DNA of 64,000 nt from Ignavibacteriota bacterium (GTDB lineage Bacteria; Bacteroidota; Ignavibacteria; Ignavibacteriales; Melioribacteraceae). The notes under the pieces are model-generated. The model was not told the DNA's origin. It was given only the letters and a program-made list of their open reading frames with translations, and made no database searches. The DNA lies in NCBI GenBank assembly GCA_016708125.1, contig JADJGF010000001.1, positions 1,882,001 through 1,946,000 on the forward strand, in the 5' to 3' direction. Position 1 is the stretch's first letter. Every line of letters begins with the position of its first letter. A program made the position numbers and the translations under genes. Below, one piece after another: positions 26,311 to 35,502 of this stretch.

Positions 26311-28056
26311 ATGAAATCATTATTTACGTTAAACAAATATTTTTTAAAATATAAATTCACACTTTTTCTTGGACTAATATTCATCTTACTTTCAAACGCA
26401 GCACAAGTTTACATTCCAATTTTACTTAAAGAAAGTATAGATGCGCTCCAAAAACATTTAAGCAATGAATTAATTTTGAAATATTCTTTGCTAATTGTTG
26501 GAACAGCAATAATTGGAGGGGTTTTCAGGTTTTTAATCCGCACAACAATAATTATAGTTTCGCGCAAAATTGAATATGATTTGAGAAGTGATTTTTGGGC
26601 ACATATTCAAAAACTGCCAACAAGATTTTTTCAAAATAATTCAACCGGAAATATAATGGCGCACGCAACAAATGATATTAGCGCCGTAAGAATGTATATT
26701 GGTCCCGCAGTAATGTATACGTTTGATAATGTCTCAAAATTTGTAATTGTAATTGTTTTAATGTTGAGTTTAAATGTTGGATTAACAGTTTACGCTTTAA
26801 TTCCACTTCCGATTCTATCATATTTTGTTTATAAACTAAGCAAAAAAATTCATTTAAAATTTACGCGGATTCAAGAAAAGTTTAGTGAACTTACTGCAAA
26901 AGCTCAAGAAAGTTTTTCCGGTATTAGGGTGATTAAATCTTATGTTAGAGAAAAAGATGAATTAAAGCAATTCACAAAATTGAGCGATGAATATCTTCAC
27001 AGAAATATGGATCAAGTTAAAATTCAGGCATTGTTCATTCCAATTTTATTTATGATTTCCGGCATTTCTATCATAATTATAATTTGGCTTGGCGGCTCGA
27101 TGGTTATTGATGGAAAATTAACTCTTGGAGAAATTGTTGCATTTGTAGCTTACTTAAGTTTGCTGATTTGGCCGGTAATTGCATTTGGCTGGGTTACAAA
27201 TTTAATTCAGCAAGCATCTGCAAGTATGAAAAGATTATTGAAAATATTTGGCGAAATTGATGAAGTTAAAGACGCTGATAATCAAAATGAAATTGTTGAA
27301 ATTAAAGGTGAAATTGAATTTAAAAATGTTTCATTTAAATATGGAAATCAGCTTCCGGAAGTTTTAAAAAATATAAATATAAAAATTCCAGTTGGAAGTA
27401 CACTCGCAATTATTGGTCATACCGGAAGTGGAAAAACAAGTATAATAAATTTACTTCCACGCTTATTTGACACAACCGAAGGTGAAATTTATATTGATGG
27501 AATTAATATAAAAAATATTCCGCGAAACAAACTCCGCAAAAGTATTGGATTAGTTAACCAAGAAACATTTTTATTCTCTGATACTTTATTTAACAATATT
27601 GCTTATGGTGTTGAGAATCCCAAACCGGAATTTATAAATCAAATTGCTGAAATTGCCCAGCTTAAAAAAGATATTGATACATTTTCTAAAGGTTACGAAA
27701 CTATTTTGGGTGAGCGCGGAATTACACTTTCTGGCGGACAAAAGCAAAGAACAAGCTTGGCAAGGGCTTTAGCGATCAATCCAAAAATATTAATTCTTGA
27801 TGATTCATTTTCAGCGGTTGATACAAATACCGAAGAAGAAATTTTAAGCAAATTAAAAAATTATATGAATGGAAGAACAAGCATAATTATTAGTCATAGA
27901 ATTTCAACGGTAAAAAATGCAGATAAAATTATTGTGTTACAGAACGGTGAAATTGTTGAACAAGGAACTCATGATGAATTAGTTAAATTAGATGGAATTT
28001 ATGCCGATCTAAATAACAAACAGTTACTCGAAGAAGAATTGAAAGAAATTGAATAA
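26311..28056 (+). CDS. Heterodimeric ABC exporter, subunit with degenerate Walker B
   Basis: A 581-residue half-transporter: six-helix exporter membrane domain (about 15-310) fused to an ATPase domain. Walker A is GHTGSGKTS (369-377), the signature is canonical LSGGQ (473-477), but the Walker B reads ILILDDSF, so the catalytic Glu is replaced by D498. The partner encoded next has the opposite pattern, which is the signature of asymmetric exporters such as TM287/288, LmrCD or BmrCD. Substrate is unknown; drugs, lipids or peptides are all possible. The stop codon overlaps the start of the second subunit by one base, so the two are translationally coupled. Confidence 0.92.
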   Translation: MKSLFTLNKYFLKYKFTLFLGLIFILLSNAAQVYIPILLKESIDALQKHLSNELILKYSLLIVGTAIIGGVFRFLIRTTIIIVSRKIEYDLRSDFWAHIQKLPTRFFQNNSTGNIMAHATNDISAVRMYIGPAVMYTFDNVSKFVIVIVLMLSLNVGLTVYALIPLPILSYFVYKLSKKIHLKFTRIQEKFSELTAKAQESFSGIRVIKSYVREKDELKQFTKLSDEYLHRNMDQVKIQALFIPILFMISGISIIIIIWLGGSMVIDGKLTLGEIVAFVAYLSLLIWPVIAFGWVTNLIQQASASMKRLLKIFGEIDEVKDADNQNEIVEIKGEIEFKNVSFKYGNQLPEVLKNINIKIPVGSTLAIIGHTGSGKTSIINLLPRLFDTTEGEIYIDGINIKNIPRNKLRKSIGLVNQETFLFSDTLFNNIAYGVENPKPEFINQIAEIAQLKKDIDTFSKGYETILGERGITLSGGQKQRTSLARALAINPKILILDDSFSAVDTNTEEEILSKLKNYMNGRTSIIISHRISTVKNADKIIVLQNGEIVEQGTHDELVKLDGIYADLNNKQLLEEELKEIE

Positions 28057-29846
28057 TGAGTAAAGAAGAAGAAGTTGATGAAATAAAAGGGAAAGCATAC
28101 GATTCGAAATTAATGAAGCGTTTGTTGGCTTATGCAAAACCGTATAAAAAATATATTGTTGCCGGAATACTTTTAAATATTCTTGTTGCGGGACTTGGTC
28201 CGGTTCGTCCGTATTTAACAAAAATTGCAATTGATGATTCAATTGTAAATAAGGATTATCACGGACTTTTAATAATAATTTTAATTTTGTTTGCATCATT
28301 AATATTTCAAGCGGCAATTCAGTATGCATTAACGTATTATACGCAATTGATGGGACAGAAAATAATTTTTGATTTGCGCGTAAAATTATTTGAACATATT
28401 CAAAAATTATCATTAAAATATTTTGATAAAACTCCAATTGGCAGAATTGTTACAAGAGTTACAAATGATGTTGAAGCATTGAATGAATTATTTTCATCCG
28501 GAATTGTAACTGTATTTAGTGATGTTTTTACAATTATTTGGATTTTCGGATTTATGTTTTTCATGTCGTGGGAACTTGCGCTTATTACACTTTCAGTATT
28601 GCCAATTTTATTTTACGCAACATTTTTATTCAGAAAAAAAGTTAGAGATGCGTACAGAAAAGAGAGAAAGCAATTATCAAAATTAAATTCTTATATGCAG
28701 GAACACATAACCGGAATGAATGTTGTCCAAATTTTCAATAGAGAAAAAGAGGAGTTTAAGAAATTTCTTTCAATAAATTCCGATTACAAAAATGCAATTA
28801 TAAAATCTATTTATTACTACGCGGTTTTTTTTCCAGCTGTAGAAATACTTAGTTCAATTTCAATAGCTTTAATTATTTGGTACGGCGGCGGAAGTGTAAT
28901 TCAAAGCACAATGACAATTGGAATTTTATTTGCATTTATTCAATATACGGAAATGTTCTTCAGACCAATCCGCGATCTTTCGGAAAAATATAATATTATG
29001 CAAACAGCAATGGCTGCATCGGAAAGAATTTTTGAAGTTTTAGATGATAAAACAATAATTGCAAATCCGGAAAATCCTAAAATCATCAATAAATTCAACG
29101 GTGAAGTTGAGTTTAAAAATGTAACTTTTGCTTATAACAGTGATGAAAATGTTTTAAAAAATGTTTCGTTCAAAATTAATCCCGGTAAAACTGTTGCAAT
29201 TGTTGGCGCAACCGGTGCCGGAAAAACAAGTATTATAAGTCTGCTTACAAGATTTTATGATATTGAAAAAGGTGAAATATTAATTGATGAAATTAACATC
29301 AAAGATTTAAGCAAACACGAATTAAGAAAAAAAATATCAGTTGTTTTGCAAGACGTATATCTTTTTTCCGGTGATATAAAATCAAACATCGGATTAAACT
29401 CGGAAGATATTTCCGATAAAGAAATTGAAAAAGCCGCACAGATAGTTGGTGCAGATAAATTTATTGAAAAACTTCCGCAGAAATATAATCAAGAAGTAAA
29501 AGAAAAAGGTTCGTCGCTTAGCGTTGGACAAAAACAATTAATTTCATTTGCCCGAGCTTTAGCTTATGATCCACAAATTTTAATTTTAGATGAAGCAACA
29601 TCAAGCGTTGATACTGAAACAGAAATTCTTATAAAAAATGCAATTGAAAAATTATTAGTCGGTAGAACATCAATTGTAATTGCACATCGACTTTCAACAA
29701 TTCAAAACGCTGATAAAATAATTGTTATGCATAAAGGTGAAATCCGTGAAATGGGAACTCACCAAAATTTACTTTCACAAAAAGGAATTTATTATAAATT
29801 GTATCAGCTTCAGTACAAAGAACAAGAGCTGAAAGAATTTTCTTAA
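28056..29846 (+). CDS. Heterodimeric ABC exporter, subunit with consensus Walker B
   Basis: A 596-residue half-transporter with the same architecture as the gene before it. Walker A is VGATGAGKTS (383-392) and Walker B ILILDEAT keeps the catalytic glutamate, E513. Its signature motif is altered to LSVGQ (488-492). Paired with the upstream subunit this gives one fully consensus ATP site (this Walker A/B with the partner's LSGGQ) and one degenerate site. It starts on the last base of the upstream stop (TAATG) and is followed after 11 nt by fbp, so three genes form the operon. Confidence 0.93.
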   Translation: MSKEEEVDEIKGKAYDSKLMKRLLAYAKPYKKYIVAGILLNILVAGLGPVRPYLTKIAIDDSIVNKDYHGLLIIILILFASLIFQAAIQYALTYYTQLMGQKIIFDLRVKLFEHIQKLSLKYFDKTPIGRIVTRVTNDVEALNELFSSGIVTVFSDVFTIIWIFGFMFFMSWELALITLSVLPILFYATFLFRKKVRDAYRKERKQLSKLNSYMQEHITGMNVVQIFNREKEEFKKFLSINSDYKNAIIKSIYYYAVFFPAVEILSSISIALIIWYGGGSVIQSTMTIGILFAFIQYTEMFFRPIRDLSEKYNIMQTAMAASERIFEVLDDKTIIANPENPKIINKFNGEVEFKNVTFAYNSDENVLKNVSFKINPGKTVAIVGATGAGKTSIISLLTRFYDIEKGEILIDEINIKDLSKHELRKKISVVLQDVYLFSGDIKSNIGLNSEDISDKEIEKAAQIVGADKFIEKLPQKYNQEVKEKGSSLSVGQKQLISFARALAYDPQILILDEATSSVDTETEILIKNAIEKLLVGRTSIVIAHRLSTIQNADKIIVMHKGEIREMGTHQNLLSQKGIYYKLYQLQYKEQELKEFS

Positions 29847-29857
29847 AAGGAGAATTT

Positions 29858-30871
29858 ATGGCAATTAATTTTATGACGTTAACAAGACATATTTACGAGG
29901 GAGAAAAACGGCATCCCGGCGCAACCGGAGAACTTTCTGATTTGCTGCACGAACTTTCTTTAGCCGCAAAAGTAATTTCTTTAGAAGTAAACAAAGCCGG
30001 ATTGGTTGATATTATTGGCTTTGCCGGTCATAATAATATTCATGGAGAAAAAGTAAAAAAGTTAGATATTTTTGCGCACGAAACTTTGTTTAAAGCTATG
30101 GATCACGGCGGACACCTTTGTGTTATGGCTTCAGAAGAGGAAGAAGATATTTTAAGAATTCCCGATTATCACAGTAAAGGGAAATATGTTTTACTTTTTG
30201 ATCCGCTTGACGGTTCTTCTAATATTGATGTTAACGTGAGTATTGGAACAATTTTTTCAATTTATAAAAGAGTTACTCCGGATGATGGCTCCGGCGGAAC
30301 TTTGGAAGATTGCTTACAGCCGGGACTGAAGCAAGTCGCAGCCGGCTATATTGTTTATGGCTCAAGTACAATTTTTGTTTATACGGTTGGAGATGGAGTT
30401 CACGGTTTTACACTTGATCCTGCTTTCGGTGAATTTTTACTTTCCCACAAAAATATTAGAATTCCGGGAAAGGCAAATATTTACAGCATCAATGAAGGAA
30501 ATTATAAATACTGGCATCCGGGTTTGAAGAAATATATTAAATATATTCAAGATGCGGATAATAGAGGACGAAAGCCATATTCCGCAAGATATATTGGATC
30601 AATGGTTGCGGATATTCATCGAAATATGTTATATGGTGGAATTTTTATTTATCCCGCTGATAATTTAAATCCCGATGGAAAATTAAGATTAATGTATGAA
30701 TGTAATCCCATGGCTTTTATTATTGAGCAAGCCGGAGGAAGAGCAATTGACGGATCAAAAAGAATTTTGGAAATTCAGCCGACGAATTTACATCAGCGTG
30801 TTCCAATATATATTGGAAGCAAAGAAGCCGTAGATAAAGTGGAAGAATATTTAAAAAATGAAAATCAATAA
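29858..30871 (+). CDS. fbp: Class I fructose-1,6-bisphosphatase
   Basis: Hydrolyses fructose 1,6-bisphosphate to fructose 6-phosphate, the committed phosphatase step of gluconeogenesis. The metal-binding signature FDPLDGSSNIDVNVSIGT is at about residues 115-132, the acidic triad ASEEEED (near 90) and the C-terminal YECNPMAFIIEQAGG block are intact, so the enzyme should be active. 337 residues is the normal length. AAGGAG lies 7 nt before the ATG. It follows the ABC genes by 11 nt without an evident functional link. With pckA downstream in the window, a gluconeogenic route is supported. Confidence 0.97.
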   Translation: MAINFMTLTRHIYEGEKRHPGATGELSDLLHELSLAAKVISLEVNKAGLVDIIGFAGHNNIHGEKVKKLDIFAHETLFKAMDHGGHLCVMASEEEEDILRIPDYHSKGKYVLLFDPLDGSSNIDVNVSIGTIFSIYKRVTPDDGSGGTLEDCLQPGLKQVAAGYIVYGSSTIFVYTVGDGVHGFTLDPAFGEFLLSHKNIRIPGKANIYSINEGNYKYWHPGLKKYIKYIQDADNRGRKPYSARYIGSMVADIHRNMLYGGIFIYPADNLNPDGKLRLMYECNPMAFIIEQAGGRAIDGSKRILEIQPTNLHQRVPIYIGSKEAVDKVEEYLKNENQ

Positions 30872-30872
30872 A

Positions 30873-31136
30873 TTATTTTATTGAGGCTAATTTTTCTTCA
30901 ATTAATTTTGCAAGCTCAACTTTATTAATATCTTTTAACGTAAGTTTATTATTTCTTACGGTTATTAAAGGCTCATCGCCTTGTCCTTTCAAATAATTCA
31001 ACAAAGCAAAAGAAAGTCTATTTCTATCGTTCATAATTGGAATATAATTTCCCAGCGAATTAACTAAGTTGTAAACTTTTTTTTCAATTGAATCTTCCGG
31101 AAAAAGTTTAACTGCTGAAGGCGGTAATGTTGACAT
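30873..31136 (-). CDS. Small protein of unknown function (87 aa)
   Basis: A short reading frame convergent with fbp, with only one base between the two stop codons. The protein is soluble, with alternating charged and hydrophobic residues suggesting helices; the segment YIPIMNDRNRLSFALLNYLKGQ is the most distinctive. No signal peptide, membrane segment, or motif known to me. Codon use is ordinary for the window, which argues that it is real. Confidence 0.6.
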   Translation of the reverse strand: MSTLPPSAVKLFPEDSIEKKVYNLVNSLGNYIPIMNDRNRLSFALLNYLKGQGDEPLITVRNNKLTLKDINKVELAKLIEEKLASIK

Positions 31137-31249
31137 TTAATTATCCTAATTTCTTCAAAATAATATTGTAAAATATAGATAAATAAATAATATCACAATA
31201 TCTGTTTAGCAAGCGTCTTACTAATTGATTAAATTTCGTTCAACAAAAA

Positions 31250-32245
31250 ATGTTTACTGTGAATTTAAGCAAAATCAATAAAATTTTAATAATTCGATTA
31301 AGCTCGCTTGGCGATATTTTATTAACTTCGCCATTAATTCGTTCGCTTAATAATCAATTTCCAAATTTGAAAATAGATTTTTTATTACGCGAAGAATATA
31401 AAGATGCAGTAATTTTTAATCCCAATCTCAATTCGATTATTTTGTTAAAAAGAAATTCTCAGTTTGATGAAATAAAAAATGATTTGTTAATTAACAATTA
31501 CGATTTGGTAATTGATCTTCAAAATAATTTTAGAAGCAGAAAATTATCTAAAGGAATTTCCAAAGAAATTTTAAGATTTAAAAAACCATCGATTGAGAAA
31601 TTTTTATTGGTAAAATTTAAATGGAATCTTTTTAAAGAAATAATTCCAATTCCGGTTAGATATGCAAATACAATTCCAAATTTTAATTTAGATGAAAAAG
31701 GTTTGGAAATTTTTATAGGAAAAAATGATCAAATAAAAATTGATGAAAATAAAATTGGATTTTGTCCGGGCTCGCGACACAAAACAAAAATGTGGAAAGA
31801 AGAATATTTTGTTGAATTAGGCAAAATGTTTTCGGATATCGGAAAAACAATTTTACTTTTTGGCGGAAAAGATGATAAAGAGATTTGTGAAAAAATATCT
31901 AAGCAAATTCCTAATTCAATAAATTTATCGAACGATGATGAATTATTGAAAACAGCCGAAGAAATGAAAAATTGTAAAATTATAATTTGCAACGATTCTG
32001 GCTTAATGCATTTGGCTTTATCCGTAAAAGTTCCGGTTGTTGCAATATTCGGATCAACAGTAAAAGAATTTGGATTTGCGCCGTACAAAGGAAAAAATTT
32101 AGTTTTAGAAAATAATTTATTAACTTGCAGACCATGCAGTCATATTGGATTGGGGGAATGTCCGCAAAAACATTTTAAATGCATGCTTGATATAACTCCG
32201 CAATTTGTATTTCAAAAAACTTTGGAATTTATTAAAAATATATGA
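31250..32245 (+). CDS. Glycosyltransferase family 9 (heptosyltransferase-like)
   Basis: A GT-B glycosyltransferase of family GT9, which adds heptose or a similar sugar to the LPS inner core from an ADP-activated donor. The N-terminus IRLSSLGDILLTSPLIRSL is characteristic, as is the donor-site block FCPGSRHKTKMWKEEYF and GLMHLALSVKVPVVAIFGST. 331 residues is typical. The next gene, the Kdo transferase waaA, overlaps it by four bases (ATGA), so they act together in lipid A-core assembly at the inner membrane. Whether the sugar is heptose is inferred. Confidence 0.9.
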   Translation: MFTVNLSKINKILIIRLSSLGDILLTSPLIRSLNNQFPNLKIDFLLREEYKDAVIFNPNLNSIILLKRNSQFDEIKNDLLINNYDLVIDLQNNFRSRKLSKGISKEILRFKKPSIEKFLLVKFKWNLFKEIIPIPVRYANTIPNFNLDEKGLEIFIGKNDQIKIDENKIGFCPGSRHKTKMWKEEYFVELGKMFSDIGKTILLFGGKDDKEICEKISKQIPNSINLSNDDELLKTAEEMKNCKIIICNDSGLMHLALSVKVPVVAIFGSTVKEFGFAPYKGKNLVLENNLLTCRPCSHIGLGECPQKHFKCMLDITPQFVFQKTLEFIKNI

Positions 32246-33528
32246 AAACATTTTGGTTTTACTTTTACAACTTTCTTATTCTTCCACTGTTAAAAATTTC
32301 GTTATACATTTTAAGTTTTTTTAATAAAAAAATTAGAACCGGAATAAAAGGAAGAAAACGACTTTTTGAAAATTTAATAATTAACTTAACCGAACTTGAT
32401 AGAAGCAAAAAAATAATTTGGATTCATTCTTCATCTATGGGAGAATTTGAACAAGCAAAACCAATAATTGAAAGGATAAAAAATTCTTCACAAGTAAATA
32501 TTTTAGTTACTTTTTTTTCACCTTCGGGATATAATAACTCATTAAAATATCCTCATGCAGATATAATATCTTATATTCCATTTGATTCATTTTCAAATGC
32601 AAAAAGGTTTGTGGGATTAGTAAAACCTTCCGCAGTTTTATTTATGAGATATGATTTTTGGCCGAATTTTATTTGGGTTTTAAGCAAATATAAAGTTGCA
32701 ACTTTTATTGTAGATGCAACAATGAGTAGAACTTCAAAAAGAAAATTGCCCATTTCAAGACAATTTCATAATAAATTGTTTAAAGATTTTGTAAAAATTT
32801 TAACAATAAGTGAAAAAGATAAGGAAAGTTTTAAGGATTTTAATATTCCGGAGGAAAAATTAGCTGTAGTTGGCGATACAAGATTTGATCGTGTTTATCA
32901 AAAAAGTATTGATGCAAAAAGTAAAAATTTATTCAGACCCGATATATTTAAAAGTAAAAAAGTTCTTGTTCTTGGAAGTTCTTGGGAATCGGATGAAGAA
33001 GTAATTTTTCCGGCTATTCTTAAGTTGTTAGAATATGATAAAAATATTGTTACAATTGTTGTTCCGCATGAGCCTTCGATTCCGCGACTTGAGGCATTAG
33101 AACATACTTTTAAAGATGTACCTAATATTCGATTTTCATATAAAAATAATTATAACGATGAACCAATTATTTTGGTTGATTCTATTGGAGTTTTGCTTAC
33201 ACTTTATCATTACGCAGATATTGCTTATGTTGGCGGTAGTTTTAAACAAGGAATTCATAATGTCCTTGAACCGGCAGTTTATGGAATTCCCGTTATTTTT
33301 GGTCCTAAAAATAAAAATAGTCAAGAAGCAAGAAAAATGATTGAATTAGGATGCGGTATCGAAATTAAAAATAAATTTGAAGCATACAGAACTTTAAGGG
33401 AACTATTTATTGATGATGAAAAGCGAAAAAATTTAGGTGAAATTTCCCGTAAATATGTTGAAAATAATATTGGTGCTACTGAAAAAATTATTTATGAATT
33501 GATAAAAGTGAATAAATCTAAGAACTGA
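32242..33528 (+). CDS. waaA: 3-deoxy-D-manno-octulosonic acid (Kdo) transferase
   Basis: WaaA (KdtA) transfers Kdo from CMP-Kdo to the lipid IVA precursor of LPS, acting at the cytoplasmic face of the inner membrane. An N-terminal membrane-proximal helix (about 8-27), the family block GRKRLFENL and the catalytic-site region WIHSSSMGEFEQAKPI (Glu near residue 72) are seen, then VPHEPS and the donor site GGSFKQGIHNVLEPAVYGIP. Length 428 is normal. It shows that the cell makes LPS with Kdo and thus has an outer membrane. Overlaps the GT9 gene by four bases. Confidence 0.95.
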   Translation: MKTFWFYFYNFLILPLLKISLYILSFFNKKIRTGIKGRKRLFENLIINLTELDRSKKIIWIHSSSMGEFEQAKPIIERIKNSSQVNILVTFFSPSGYNNSLKYPHADIISYIPFDSFSNAKRFVGLVKPSAVLFMRYDFWPNFIWVLSKYKVATFIVDATMSRTSKRKLPISRQFHNKLFKDFVKILTISEKDKESFKDFNIPEEKLAVVGDTRFDRVYQKSIDAKSKNLFRPDIFKSKKVLVLGSSWESDEEVIFPAILKLLEYDKNIVTIVVPHEPSIPRLEALEHTFKDVPNIRFSYKNNYNDEPIILVDSIGVLLTLYHYADIAYVGGSFKQGIHNVLEPAVYGIPVIFGPKNKNSQEARKMIELGCGIEIKNKFEAYRTLRELFIDDEKRKNLGEISRKYVENNIGATEKIIYELIKVNKSKN

Positions 33529-33552
33529 TTTGAATGTGAAAAGTCAAAAGTA

Positions 33553-33593
33553 AAATTTAAAAATGTAGTGAACGAAAATTTTCGTTCACTACA
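33553..33593 (-). terminator. Terminator of pckA: 30-bp perfect palindrome
   Basis: TGTAGTGAACGAAAA at 33564-33578 is followed directly by its exact reverse complement to 33593, so the 15-bp arms have no loop in DNA. On the minus strand a TTTTTAAATTTT tract follows, 12 nt after the pckA stop, which is the arrangement of an intrinsic terminator. It may also stop waaA transcription, less efficiently. Confidence 0.75.
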
Positions 33594-33605
33594 GAATTGA
33601 ATATT

Positions 33606-35210
33606 TTATAATTGCGGACCAGCAGCCACTAATTTTTTGCCTTCTTCATTATCTGTGTATTGCTCAAAATTCTTAATAAATAATGCAGCTAATTCTTTAG
33701 CTTTAACTTCCCAATCATTTGGGTTAGAATAAGTTTCTCTTGGATCCAATACTTTTGGATCTACATCATGCAAGAAAGTTGGAACTTCCAAATTGAAAAC
33801 CGGGATAATTTTTGTTTTCGATTTTTCAATTGAGCCATCTAAAATTGCATCAATAATAGCCCTTGTATCTTTTATCGAAATTCTTTTTCCGGTTCCATTC
33901 CAACCGGTATTAACCAAATAAGCTTCTGATCCATATTTTTCCATCTTTTTAACTAATTCTTCACCATATTTTGTTGGATGTAAACTTAAAAATGCTTTCC
34001 CAAAGCAAGCAGAAAATGTTGGCTGAGGAGAATTTACACCTCTTTCAGTTCCGGCTAATTTTGCAGTAAATCCGGAAAGAAAATGATATTTGGTTTGATC
34101 CGGACTTAATTTGGAAACCGGCGGCATAACTCCGTAAGCATCTGCTGTTAAGAAAATTACTTTAGTTGCATGTCCCGCTTTTGAAATTGGTTTTACAATA
34201 TTGTGAATATGATAAATTGGGTAAGAAACTCTTGTATTATTTGTAACAGAACCATCGTTAAAATCAATTTTACCATTTGCATCAACGGTAACATTTTCCA
34301 ATAGCGCATCTCTTTTTATTGCCGCATAAATATCGGGCTCGGACTCAATATCCAAATTAATTGTTTTTGCGTAACAACCGCCCTCAAAATTGAAAACTCC
34401 ATCATCATCCCATCCGTGTTCATCATCTCCAATTAATTCACGTTTTGGATCAGTTGAAAGTGTAGTTTTTCCGGTTCCGGAAAGTCCAAAGAAAATTGCT
34501 ACATCTCCGTCTTTTCCTTTATTTGCAGAACAATGCATTGATGAAATTCCATTTAGCGGCAAATAATAATTCATCATAGCGAAAATTCCTTTTTTCATTT
34601 CGCCGCCGTACCAAGTTCCGCCGATAATCTGCATTTTTTCAGTAAGATTAAAAACCGTAAAAACTTCAGAATTTAACTTATGTTCCTGCCATTTTGGATT
34701 TGTAGTTTTTGAACCATTCATAATTACAAAATCCGGTTCACCAAAATTTGTTAATTCTTCTTGTGTTGGTCTAATAAACATATTTGTTACAAAGTGGGCT
34801 TGCCAAGCAACTTCCATAATAAAACGAACTTTTAATCTGGAATCTTCATTTGCACCGCAGAAAGCATCAACAATATACAAATCTTTTCCAGAAAGCTGAT
34901 CAGTTACAGTTTTCTTTAAATCGTTCCAAACTTCTGTAGTTATTGGTTTATTATCATTTTTTGCTTTGTCGGATGTCCACCAAACTGAATCTTTTGTAAC
35001 ATCATCCTTAACAATATATTTGTCTTTTGGCGAGCGACCAGTAAAAACTCCGGTCATTACATTTACAGCGCCAAGTTCTGTAACTTGAGCTTTTTCATAA
35101 CCTTTAAGATTCGGATTTGTTTCATGTTCAAAAAGTTCATCAAAAGAAAGATTATAATATATTTGTTTTGCGTTCGTTATACCGTACTTATTTAGATCAA
35201 TGACACTCAT
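33606..35210 (-). CDS. pckA: Phosphoenolpyruvate carboxykinase (ATP)
   Basis: Interconverts oxaloacetate + ATP and PEP + ADP + CO2. The ATP-dependent family is identified by the kinase-1a P-loop GLSGTGKTTLS (around residues 241-251), the kinase-2 segment DDEHGWDDDGVFNFEGGCYA and the N-terminal FTGRSPKDKYIV. Length 534 is typical. In a fermentative organism it could run toward oxaloacetate with ATP gain, feeding the succinate and methylmalonyl-CoA route encoded further along; in a gluconeogenic setting it pairs with fbp. The direction cannot be read from sequence. Single gene, divergent from the sensor kinase, with an own terminator. Confidence 0.97.
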   Translation of the reverse strand: MSVIDLNKYGITNAKQIYYNLSFDELFEHETNPNLKGYEKAQVTELGAVNVMTGVFTGRSPKDKYIVKDDVTKDSVWWTSDKAKNDNKPITTEVWNDLKKTVTDQLSGKDLYIVDAFCGANEDSRLKVRFIMEVAWQAHFVTNMFIRPTQEELTNFGEPDFVIMNGSKTTNPKWQEHKLNSEVFTVFNLTEKMQIIGGTWYGGEMKKGIFAMMNYYLPLNGISSMHCSANKGKDGDVAIFFGLSGTGKTTLSTDPKRELIGDDEHGWDDDGVFNFEGGCYAKTINLDIESEPDIYAAIKRDALLENVTVDANGKIDFNDGSVTNNTRVSYPIYHIHNIVKPISKAGHATKVIFLTADAYGVMPPVSKLSPDQTKYHFLSGFTAKLAGTERGVNSPQPTFSACFGKAFLSLHPTKYGEELVKKMEKYGSEAYLVNTGWNGTGKRISIKDTRAIIDAILDGSIEKSKTKIIPVFNLEVPTFLHDVDPKVLDPRETYSNPNDWEVKAKELAALFIKNFEQYTDNEEGKKLVAAGPQL

Positions 35211-35502
35211 TAATTACTCCTTGTGATTTTTAGAATTGGGAGGTTTTGATTAAATGGGGTATTTAAAAAACCTTTGACGATTATAAATTATTTTCGAACG
35301 TAAATTTATTAAAATTTGTACTATTTCACAATGTAAAAGAGATAGAAATGACTTATATCATTTGGTTTGCGATTAATTTTACATAATATTACATAACTAT
35401 AATATTTGAAAATAGCCTTGTGTTTTTTATCACATCTATTTAATCTTTCATCACTTTATTAATGCTTATTATTTACTTTTTAAGTTAATTTAACCAAACT
35501 AT

